From: an uncultured Prevotella sp.
Lineage (GTDB): Bacteria; Bacteroidota; Bacteroidia; Bacteroidales; Bacteroidaceae
Reading direction: 5' to 3'
Length of the DNA: 64,000 bases
Assembly: GCA_944320235.1 (NCBI GenBank)
Contig: CALUGQ010000003.1
Location: 62,001 to 126,000 of the forward strand
The notes beneath the pieces were generated by a model, which worked only from the letters and a program-made list of their open reading frames with translations, was not told where the DNA came from and did not search any database. Positions within the stretch are counted from its first letter, which is position 1. Each line of letters starts with the position of its first letter. Positions 17,268 to 24,486 of the stretch are shown here, in pieces. The translations under genes were made by a program, and so were the position numbers.

Positions 17268-18089
17268 ATGAAAAAGACAATCACAGCATTAACGGCAGTG
17301 CTCATGGCACTCAACAACATTTCAATCATGGCTCAGAATAAAATCACACAAACAGCCGGGCGCAACGTACTCGGCGAGTTCGCCCCGAAGTTCGCGGAGC
17401 TTAACGACGATGTACTTTTCGGAGAAGCAGTATGGAACGATTCCACACTTTCGCTCCACGACCACAGCATGGTGACAATCTCCATCCTCCTCGGCAAAGG
17501 GCTGGTGGATTCCTCTTTCCGCTCGCACCTTGAAATGGGCAAGAAGCACGGCATCACGCGCAAGGAAATAGCCGCACTGCTGACACAGGCCGCCTTCTAC
17601 GCCGGATGGCCAAACGCATGGGCCGGCTTCCGCGTGGCAAAGGAGGTATGGGCGGAAGACGACGCGGCCACAGAGAAGGAACGCTTCCAGCAACAGATGA
17701 TTTTCCCCGTCGGCGAGCCTAACACCGCCTACGCCAAGTATTTCACAGGCAACAGCTACCTGGCACCCATATCCAAGGAGCAGATACCTTTCAACAATGT
17801 CACTTTCGAGCCGCGCTGCCGCAACAACTGGCACATACACCACGCCACAAAAGGCGGCGGGCAGATGCTGGTATGCGTGGCAGGCAGGGGCTGGTACCAG
17901 GAAGAAGGCAAGCCGGCCGTGAGGATGCTACCGGGCGACGTCATCCACATCCCTGCCAACGTGAAGCACTGGCACGGAGCAGCTGCCGACAGCTGGTTTG
18001 CCCACCTTGCCTTTGAAATACCGGGTGAAAACACATCAAACGAATGGCTGGAGCCCGTCACTGACGAATACTACAACAAGCTGGAATGA
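17268..18089 (+). CDS. Secreted carboxymuconolactone decarboxylase-cupin fusion
   Basis: The 273-residue protein has a signal peptide (KKTITALTAVLMALNNISIMAQ). Residues about 30-130 form a carboxymuconolactone decarboxylase (CMD) domain: LSLHDHSMVTISILLGKGL, then AALLTQAAFYAGWPNAW. Such domains often have peroxidase or decarboxylase roles, but the usual CxxC of AhpD is not seen here. Residues about 165-260 are a cupin_2 barrel: NNWHIHHATKGGGQMLVCVA, then LPGDVIHIPANVKHWHGA, with plausible metal-binding His residues. Similar fusions are annotated across Bacteroidota, often beside aldo/keto reductases. The reaction is unknown. Confidence 0.85.
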   Translation: MKKTITALTAVLMALNNISIMAQNKITQTAGRNVLGEFAPKFAELNDDVLFGEAVWNDSTLSLHDHSMVTISILLGKGLVDSSFRSHLEMGKKHGITRKEIAALLTQAAFYAGWPNAWAGFRVAKEVWAEDDAATEKERFQQQMIFPVGEPNTAYAKYFTGNSYLAPISKEQIPFNNVTFEPRCRNNWHIHHATKGGGQMLVCVAGRGWYQEEGKPAVRMLPGDVIHIPANVKHWHGAAADSWFAHLAFEIPGENTSNEWLEPVTDEYYNKLE

Positions 18090-18235
18090 GCCCAACGAAG
18101 GAGTGGCATACAGACCTTAAGAAACAGGCAAAGCCCTGGAAACAGCGGCTGGCTTGCAGGCTCACACCGCCTGCCGGCCAGCCGCTAAAAATAATCATTT
18201 GCCGCCACGCCCTTGCCCGTTTGAAGATAAATGCG

Positions 18236-18243
18236 TATATTTG
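18236..18243 (+). promoter_or_regulatory. Promoter -7 element before the Rpn-type gene
   Basis: TATATTTG fits TAnnTTTG, with TTG at 18213-18215 as a possible partner 20 bp upstream. The gene starts 81 bp downstream. Confidence 0.45.
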
Positions 18244-18324
18244 CAGGCATGACAGCGGCACAAGCCCGGCCGGCGCCAAAGGCCGCGCCGCCAAGGGCCG
18301 TGCAACGCAAGCAAAAACGTAGCC

Positions 18325-19254
18325 ATGGAGAAGGAAAGGTACATAATGTTCGACTGGGCCATGAAGCGCATGCTGCGCGACAAGGCCAATTTCGCCGTGC
18401 TCGAAGGGCTGCTCACAGTGCTCCTCGGCGAGAAGATAACCATCGTGGAAATTCTTGAGAGCGAGGCCAACCAGCTGCGCGACGACGACAAGTTCAACCG
18501 CGTGGACATCAAGGCAAAGGACTCAAAGGGCGAGATAATCATCGTGGAAGTGCAGAACACGCGCGAGGTGTACTACCTCGAGCGGGTGCTCTACGGCGTG
18601 GCAAAGGCCATCACCGAGCACATATCGCTCGGCGAGAGCTATGGCGAGGTGAAGAAAGTGTACTCAATAAGCATACTTTACTTCGACCTCGGCAAGGGAA
18701 ACGACTACCTGTACCACGGCAGGACAGCATTCATCGGCGTGCACACAAACGACCGGCTCGAACTGACGGCCCGCCAGCGCGAAGCCGTCGTGCGCAAGCT
18801 GCCCGAGGAAATATTCCCCGAGTACTACCTCATCCGCGTCAACGAGTTCAACTCCGTGGCAAAAACCCCTCTCGAAGAGTGGATAAGATATCTCAAGACG
18901 GGCGAGATACGCCCGGACGACACTGCCCCTGGCCTGCCCGAGGCCCGCGAGCGGCTGCGCTACTACGACATGACACCGGCCGAACGCAACATCTACGACG
19001 AGCACATCAACGCCATAATGATACAGAACGACGTGCTCAGCAACGCCCGCCTTGAAGGCCTCGCAGAAGGAAGGATAGAGGGAAGGGCAGAAGGAAGAGC
19101 AGAAGGAAGGGCAGAAGGAATGAAACAAGGCCGCTACGAGATAATCGCCACGATGCTCAAGAACGGCGTTGCGCCCGACGACATAGCCCGAATGACGGGA
19201 TTGGCGAAAGAGGAGATAAGCCTCATGCAGGCCGCCGGCGGCACAACTGAATGA
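18325..19254 (+). CDS. Rpn family / PD-(D/E)XK nuclease family transposase-like protein
   Basis: This encodes 309 residues. The N-terminus (MFDWAMKRMLRDKANFAVLE) and the core NRVDIKAKDSKGEIIIVEVQ, with Asp followed by the ExQ motif, define the PDDEXK_2/Rpn family. These proteins are recombination-promoting nucleases of poorly understood function, once called transposases. HTNDRLELTARQREAVVRKL and the rest of the PDDEXK_2 region follow. Near residues 248-268 is a run of GRAEGRAEGRAEG-like units before a C-terminal helical end, a normal place for variable repeats in this family. It has its own promoter and lies directly before the candidate origin. No inverted terminal repeats are seen around it, so it does not look like an active insertion sequence. 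Confidence 0.85.
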   Translation: MEKERYIMFDWAMKRMLRDKANFAVLEGLLTVLLGEKITIVEILESEANQLRDDDKFNRVDIKAKDSKGEIIIVEVQNTREVYYLERVLYGVAKAITEHISLGESYGEVKKVYSISILYFDLGKGNDYLYHGRTAFIGVHTNDRLELTARQREAVVRKLPEEIFPEYYLIRVNEFNSVAKTPLEEWIRYLKTGEIRPDDTAPGLPEARERLRYYDMTPAERNIYDEHINAIMIQNDVLSNARLEGLAEGRIEGRAEGRAEGRAEGMKQGRYEIIATMLKNGVAPDDIARMTGLAKEEISLMQAAGGTTE

Positions 19255-19520
19255 CCTATGCCCCACCCTACATGGCCGGCAACGGCATCCGGACGCACAA
19301 AAATTGCAGCAACTTTAGGGCGACGCCTCGCTGCCTTGATTCAACACAAGGCTCGACGGCATCGCCCTCCTTGTTTTTCCCGCACCGCCCTCTGCCCTTT
19401 CCAAACTGCATGGCCGACGGCACTGGACAGCAAAAGAAACAATACCTGCATACAAAACACTGCCAATGGACACGACAAGCATACTCCACCGCCGCACGGA
19501 CAGACACGAAACGCAGTTCA
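19255..19520. other. Gene-free stretch before the DnaA-box cluster
   Basis: About 265 bp without a convincing gene. The + strand is visibly rich in C and A. Open frames here have unlikely compositions. Nothing else was recognised. Confidence 0.4.
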
Positions 19521-19524
19521 TAAC

Positions 19525-19842
19525 TGTTGATAAACCTGTGCATAACCCTGTTGACAACCCTGTTGATTGCGCCTTGCGTTATCAACACAACGCAGGCAAC
19601 GGCAAGGCAGGCATGGATATCAACAGGCTTATTAAAGGCATTTCAGCAAGTTTTCAACACTTTCCTGGCAGAAAAAGATATAAACTTATTAATTTTGCAC
19701 CGTGCTGGCCGATTGTTGATAAACATCCGATTGCGCTAATTATCAGCGCAAAGCAATCCACAGCCTGTGTTGGGAACCGAAGCCCACGGGTTGATAACGG
19801 GATATGCAAGAAAATGCGAGGAAAGTTTTCAACGTATCAACA
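19525..19842. other. Candidate chromosomal replication origin (oriC)
   Basis: A non-coding stretch carries many DnaA-box-like 9-mers. TTATCAACA (either strand) is exact at 19525-19533, 19579-19587 and 19714-19722. TTATGCACA (fits TTATNCACA) lies on the minus strand at 19537-19545. One-mismatch or near forms lie at 19549-19557, 19561-19569, 19617-19625, 19651-19659, 19754-19762, 19789-19797, 19826-19834 and 19834-19842. An AT-rich segment at 19669-19697 (AAAAAGATATAAACTTATTAA) could be the unwinding element. The cluster lies between the Rpn gene and nadA. No dnaA gene is in the window. Density and form of the boxes are seen; the role as origin is inferred. Confidence 0.7.
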
Positions 19843-19905
19843 GCACATCATACAACTCATCTCAATTTTCAAAGAAAAGAAAAAACCGATTATAATGTTA
19901 ATGCG

Positions 19906-20895
19906 ATGGTGAAACAAGAATGGACAACCAAGGGCTTCATCGACGAGCCGGCGCCTGCCGGCACTGACTTGAAGGCCGAGATAAGGAGGATGTGCGAGGA
20001 GAAGAAAGCCGTGGTGATGGCCCACTACTACACGCGCGGCGAGGTGCAGGACGCGGCCGACTTCATTGGCGACTCGCTCGCCTTGGCGCGCAGGGCCGCC
20101 GAGACCGACGCGCGCATCATAGTGATGTGCGGGGTGCATTTCATGGCCGAGACGTGCAAGATTCTCTGCCCCGACAAGCTGGTGCTGGCCCCCGACCTCG
20201 GCGCGGGCTGCTCGCTGGCCGACTCGTGCAGCGCCGCCGACCTCAAGAGGTACAAGGAGGAGCACCCGGGCCACACCGTGGTGAGCTACGTCAACACCAC
20301 GGCCGCCGTCAAGGCGCTCACCGACATAGTGGTGACGAGCGGCAACGCCAGGAAGATAATAGAGTCGCTGCCTGAGGGCGAGCGCATAATATTCGGCCCC
20401 GACCGCAACCTCGGGGCTTACATCAACAGCGTGACAGGCCGCAGGATGCTGCTCTGGGACGGCTGCTGCCACGTGCACGAGCGCTTCGCCGCCGCCGAGG
20501 TGGAGAAGCTGCGGCTGGCCCACCCCGGGGCCAAGGTGCTGGCCCACCTCGAGTGCACGGGGGCGGTGCTCAGCCTGGCCGACGTGGTGGGCTCCACGGC
20601 CGTGATGCTGAAGTATGTCAAGGAGAGCGACGCCACGGAGTTCATCGTGGCCACCGAGCCGGGCATACTCCACGAGATGCGCCGCGCCTGCCCGGGCAAG
20701 ATGTTCCTGCCCGTGCCGCTCGGGCCTTCTGCCGGAGGCAAGGCCGGGGCTTGCAACGAGTGCGAGTACATGAAGATGAACACACTGCTGAAGCTGTACA
20801 ACACGCTGAAGTACGAGTGGCCCGCCGTAGAGGTGGACCCCGCCGTGGCCCGCGAGGCCGTGAAGCCCATCGAGCGCATGCTCAGCCTCAGCTGA
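19906..20895 (+). CDS. nadA: Quinolinate synthase
   Basis: NadA condenses iminoaspartate with dihydroxyacetone phosphate to quinolinate in de novo NAD synthesis, using a [4Fe-4S] cluster. Start at 19906 (MVKQEWTTKGFIDEPAP) gives 329 residues; frames extending upstream would run into the DnaA-box region. Motifs include KKAVVMAHYYTRGEVQDAAD, MCGVHFMAETCKIL, LGAGCSLADSC, NTTAAVKALTDIVVTSGNA, WDGCCHVHERF and GACNECEYMKMNTL; Cys residues in the MAETC, CCHVH and ACNEC segments are the likely cluster ligands. nadB and nadC are not in view. The gene lies immediately downstream of the candidate origin. Confidence 0.96.
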   Translation: MVKQEWTTKGFIDEPAPAGTDLKAEIRRMCEEKKAVVMAHYYTRGEVQDAADFIGDSLALARRAAETDARIIVMCGVHFMAETCKILCPDKLVLAPDLGAGCSLADSCSAADLKRYKEEHPGHTVVSYVNTTAAVKALTDIVVTSGNARKIIESLPEGERIIFGPDRNLGAYINSVTGRRMLLWDGCCHVHERFAAAEVEKLRLAHPGAKVLAHLECTGAVLSLADVVGSTAVMLKYVKESDATEFIVATEPGILHEMRRACPGKMFLPVPLGPSAGGKAGACNECEYMKMNTLLKLYNTLKYEWPAVEVDPAVAREAVKPIERMLSLS

Positions 20896-20947
20896 GCGTG
20901 GCCTGCCGGGGCGGCGCACCCTGCCGCCACGGAGCTTTCAGTGCAAT

Positions 20948-21002
20948 GCAGCCTGCCGTGGCTGTGCGGGCAGAATGGGCCTGCGCAGCCACGGCAGGCT
21001 GC
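20948..21002. repeat. 17-bp perfect inverted repeat after nadA
   Basis: GCAGCCTGCCGTGGCTG at 20948-20964 pairs with its exact complement at 20986-21002 over a 21-nt loop. It may end nadA transcription. The next 60 bp hold GGAACGGCCCGCC-type sequences related to the GGCC palindromes elsewhere. Confidence 0.65.
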
Positions 21003-21188
21003 CCTTGTGACGGGCCGCCCGGCATCGCGGAACGGCCCGCCCGGCGCGCCCTTCAGGGCCGGTTTGTGGCCCGGAACGGCATGTGCGCAAAAAGCAATCC
21101 CGCCCCCATTTGGGTTAAAAGAACAAAAAAGGCGGCATTGTAACCAAAATTTAAAGCGGCGCTGGGGGCAGCGTATCGCTATTTTGCG

Positions 21189-21196
21189 TATATTTG
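21189..21196 (+). promoter_or_regulatory. Promoter -7 element of the secreted repeat protein
   Basis: TATATTTG fits TAnnTTTG and lies 62 bp before the ATG. No good -33 element is visible. Confidence 0.45.
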
Positions 21197-21257
21197 CACA
21201 AATGCAGGATTTATACATTATCAATAAAATTCATTAACCAACAAAAACCAATGAGTT

Positions 21258-24203
21258 ATGAAACAGAATCTACTTAGGACGGGCCTGATGCTCCTCGCAA
21301 TCATTGTTTGCGCGGGCATTGGCCGTGCGCAGGATGTGTTTGACTTCAGCACCCTGGGCTACAGCAACGGCACGGAGATGACTGAGGAGAAGGGGGCCAA
21401 CAGCACGCTCACCTTCAGCGGCGACGGAGCCTCGAACAAAACGGTTTTCAACGGAGGGCAGGTGCGCTGGTACCAGGACAACGCCATCACCGTGACGGCC
21501 AACGCCGCCTCGTCGGCCGTCACAAGCGTGGCCTTTGAGTACGCAAGCGACAAATACACGCCGAGCGGTGAAGGCAAGCTCACCGTATCGGCCGGCACCT
21601 ACGACTACTCCTCCCACACCTGGCAAGGCAACGCCAACTCGGTTACGTTCACCCACCCGGGCGGCGGCCAGTATCGCGTGAAGAAAATCACTGTCACCGT
21701 GTCCGGCGAGCTGAAGACGCCAACTACCGTGACCTTCGGCGAGGAGGTTGACGGCAAGCTCTTCAGCGTGACCGAGGGCAAGGAGGGCGAGTTCGCCGCG
21801 CCCAAGGCCACGCTCACCCCGGCGGAGGCAGGCCAGGTGGCCTACGCGAGCGACAACGAGGCCGTGGCCAAGGTCGACGCCGCCACGGGCGCCGTTACCT
21901 TCGGCAAGGAGTTCGGCCAGGCCACCATCACGGCCAGCTTCGCGGGCAACAACACATACGCCGCCTCCGAGGCATCTTATACCATCGAGTACAAGAAGGA
22001 CATGAGCGCCGCCCTCTTCTACGAGAGCTTTGACGGCAACGACGGCACCGGAGGCAACGACGGCGCGTGGAGCGGCAACGCCGGCAGCGGCACAGCCGTG
22101 TACGACAACGAGGGATGGACTGCCGAGAACATCTACCGGGCCAACAAGTGCGTGAAGCTCGGCACGGGCAGCAAGGTAGGCGCGGCCGAGACCCCCGCCC
22201 TGGCTGGGCTCAACGGCGACGCCACGCTGACGTTCAAGGCAGGCGCATGGGACAGCAGCAGCGAGGCCACCACGCTCAACGTCACCGTCAGCGGCGGCGG
22301 GCAGCTCAGCCAGGGGAGCGTGGAGCTGAAGAAAGGCGAGTGGACGGAATACACGCTGACCATACTCGGCGGCACGCCCGAGACAAAGGTGAAGTTTGAG
22401 GCCGCACAGGCAAAGAACAACCGCTACTTCCTCGACGAGGTGGCCATTGTTGCCACCGGCACGAGCACCGTGGTAGTGGCAGCCCCGGTAATCTCGGGCG
22501 ACGAGGAGTTTGACGGCAAGGCCACCGTCACCATCACCGCCGAGCAGGGAGCCAAGATCTATTACACCACCGACGGCAGCGAGCCCACGGAGCAGAGCCA
22601 GGAGTACACCGCCCCGTTCGACGTGACCGAGGCCACCACCGTGAAGGCCATCGCCGTGAAGGACGGCAAGGCCAGCCAGGTGGCCACCAAGGAGTTCCGC
22701 CCGATAGAGTACATGACCATAGCCGGCATCAACGACCTGAGCAAGGACCAGGCCGGGCTGAACGTAAGGTTCACCGAGGCCAAGGTGACCTACGTTGACG
22801 GCAAGGACATCTATCTGCGCGAGGGCGGCATGGCCGTGATGCTGTGCAACACCGCGCTCGAGATTCCCGTGAACGCCATCGTGAGCGGCACGGTGAAGAT
22901 GGACTACGACAACTACCGCGGCATACACGAGCTTGTGGACAACGCCGAGACCACGGCCGACAAGCTCACCGTCACCCCGAGCGACGTGCCTGCCGAGCCT
23001 ACGCTGGTTACTATAGAGGAGCTGCTGGGCCTGGAGCACATCTGCGACTACGTGCAGCTGAGCAAGGTGACGATAACCTCCGAGCCCTCGGGCGACTACA
23101 CCAACTACTACGCCAACGCCGACGGCCAGAAGATACAGCTCTTCGGCAACAACGAGGCCGTGGAGGCATATGCCGGCGACGGCAAGGAGTATGACATCAC
23201 CGCCGTGTTCAACGCCATTTACAACGGCGCAGCCGAGATACAGCCCATCAAGGTAACGCCCTACGTGGCACCGGGCGAGCTGGAGGCACCCGCCATCGAG
23301 GGCCAGGCCGAGTTTGAGGGCCAGGCCACCGTCACCATCACCGCCGAGGATGGCGCCAGGATTTTCTACACCACCGACGGCAGCGAGCCCACGGAGCAGA
23401 GCCAGGTGTACACCGCCCCGTTCGACGTGACCGCCACCACCACCGTGAAGGCCATCGCCGTTAAGGACGGGCGCACAAGCGCCGTGGCCGAGAAGACGTT
23501 CACGCTCGTGGAGTTCACCGACGTGACCATAGCCAGCCTCAACGAGATGACCGACGACAAGGCCTACGTGCGGCTCACGCTCACCGGGGCCAAGGTGACC
23601 TACGTTGACGACAAGACCATCTACCTGCGCGAGGGCGACAAGGCGCTGATGCTCTACAACACCAGCCTCGAGATTCCCGTGAACGCCATCGTGAGCGGCA
23701 CGGTGAAGATGGACTACGACAACTACCGCGGCATACACGAGCTCAAGGACAACGCCTTCACCACGGCCGACGGCCTCACCATCACCGAGAGCGCCGAGGC
23801 AGCACAGCCCACGGCAGTGACCATCGGCGAGCTGCTGGCCCTGGAGCACATCTGCGACTACGTGCAGCTTAGCAAGGTGACGATAACCTCCGAGCCCTCG
23901 GGCAACTACACCAACTACTACGCCAACGCCGGCGGCCAGAAGATACAGCTCTTCGGCAACGACGAGGCCGTGAAGGACTATGCCGACGACGGCAAGGAGT
24001 ATGACATCACCGCCGTGTTCAACGCCATTTACAACGGCGCAGCCGAGATACAGCCCATCGAGGTGGCCGTGGCCAGCTCCATCGACGGCGTGGAGGCCGT
24101 GGCCGAAGGCAGCCAGCCGGTATACAACCTGGCCGGGCAGCGCCTGCAGGAGCCCCGCAAGGGTCTCAACATCATCGGTGGCAAGAAGGTCATCGTGAAG
24201 TGA
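21258..24203 (+). CDS. Secreted protein with duplicated chitobiase-C-like/OB-type modules and T9SS-like C-terminus
   Basis: The 981-residue protein has signal peptide MKQNLLRTGLMLLAIIVCAGIG. Residues about 25-150 form a beta-rich domain (DVFDFSTLGYSNGTEM), then an Ig-like part (FGEEVDGKLFSVTEG). Two copies of a ~270-residue module follow from about residue 415 and 680. Each has a chitobiase/hexosaminidase C-terminal-like segment (AKIYYTTDGSEPTEQSQ) and a second domain with the segments KVTYVDGKDIYLREGGMAVM and IPVNAIVSGTVKMDYDNYRG. The end (VYNLAGQRLQEPRKGLNIIG, then GKKVIVK) matches a C-terminal tail common on secreted Prevotella and Bacteroides proteins. The role is unknown; surface carbohydrate or nucleic-acid binding is possible. 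Related to the partial protein at 62374. Confidence 0.8.
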   Translation: MKQNLLRTGLMLLAIIVCAGIGRAQDVFDFSTLGYSNGTEMTEEKGANSTLTFSGDGASNKTVFNGGQVRWYQDNAITVTANAASSAVTSVAFEYASDKYTPSGEGKLTVSAGTYDYSSHTWQGNANSVTFTHPGGGQYRVKKITVTVSGELKTPTTVTFGEEVDGKLFSVTEGKEGEFAAPKATLTPAEAGQVAYASDNEAVAKVDAATGAVTFGKEFGQATITASFAGNNTYAASEASYTIEYKKDMSAALFYESFDGNDGTGGNDGAWSGNAGSGTAVYDNEGWTAENIYRANKCVKLGTGSKVGAAETPALAGLNGDATLTFKAGAWDSSSEATTLNVTVSGGGQLSQGSVELKKGEWTEYTLTILGGTPETKVKFEAAQAKNNRYFLDEVAIVATGTSTVVVAAPVISGDEEFDGKATVTITAEQGAKIYYTTDGSEPTEQSQEYTAPFDVTEATTVKAIAVKDGKASQVATKEFRPIEYMTIAGINDLSKDQAGLNVRFTEAKVTYVDGKDIYLREGGMAVMLCNTALEIPVNAIVSGTVKMDYDNYRGIHELVDNAETTADKLTVTPSDVPAEPTLVTIEELLGLEHICDYVQLSKVTITSEPSGDYTNYYANADGQKIQLFGNNEAVEAYAGDGKEYDITAVFNAIYNGAAEIQPIKVTPYVAPGELEAPAIEGQAEFEGQATVTITAEDGARIFYTTDGSEPTEQSQVYTAPFDVTATTTVKAIAVKDGRTSAVAEKTFTLVEFTDVTIASLNEMTDDKAYVRLTLTGAKVTYVDDKTIYLREGDKALMLYNTSLEIPVNAIVSGTVKMDYDNYRGIHELKDNAFTTADGLTITESAEAAQPTAVTIGELLALEHICDYVQLSKVTITSEPSGNYTNYYANAGGQKIQLFGNDEAVKDYADDGKEYDITAVFNAIYNGAAEIQPIEVAVASSIDGVEAVAEGSQPVYNLAGQRLQEPRKGLNIIGGKKVIVK
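22500..24065 (+). repeat. ~810-bp intragenic tandem duplication
   Basis: Long stretches recur at an offset of 804-810 bp. GAGATTCCCGTGAACGCC recurs at 22860 and 23670, and TTTACAACGGCGCAGCC near 23218 and 24028. The two copies encode the two modules of the secreted protein. Confidence 0.85.
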
Positions 24204-24235
24204 CGCAAGCATCTGGCTGAAACCAACATTTATGC

Positions 24236-24273
24236 AAGGGGCGCGCGGGCCGCAAAGGCCGCGCGCCCCTTTC
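24236..24273 (+). terminator. Terminator after the secreted repeat protein
   Basis: AAGGGGCGCGCGG pairs with CCGCGCGCCCCTTT around a short GC-rich loop, 33 bp after the stop, and ends in TTTCTT. Confidence 0.75.
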
Positions 24274-24358
24274 TTGCAGCATCCCGCCGGCATGAGTGTC
24301 ACAAGGCTTATGAGATACCTGTGTGAGGCCGGCAATCCAAACAGAATCCGCCATTTGT

Positions 24359-24389
24359 TTTGTTTTTCGCTTCTTTTGGAGTAACTTTG
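24359..24389 (+). promoter_or_regulatory. Promoter of mutS
   Basis: TTTG at 24359-24362, 19 bp, TAACTTTG at 24382-24389: an exact Bacteroidota-type match about 98 bp before the ATG. Confidence 0.8.
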
Positions 24390-24486
24390 CAGGGAGATAG
24401 GCAATCCCCCTACTTCTATTTCTGCCGCAAATGGCGCGGCGGGCAGGGCAGGGCCGCAACGACATCCAGACAAAAACAAAGCGACA

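Noticed and set aside
18325..19254. Insertion sequence
   Set aside because: The family name includes 'transposase', but no terminal inverted repeats or target duplications were seen around the gene.
19525..19842. Replication terminus instead of origin
   Set aside because: Gene orientation converging here would fit a terminus, but the DnaA-box cluster, the parS-like sites and the apparent intergenic skew fit an origin better, and no dif-like site was seen.
19258..19912. Open frames of 90-148 codons before nadA
   Set aside because: They overlap each other and the DnaA-box cluster, have unlikely amino-acid composition and no promoter or start context.
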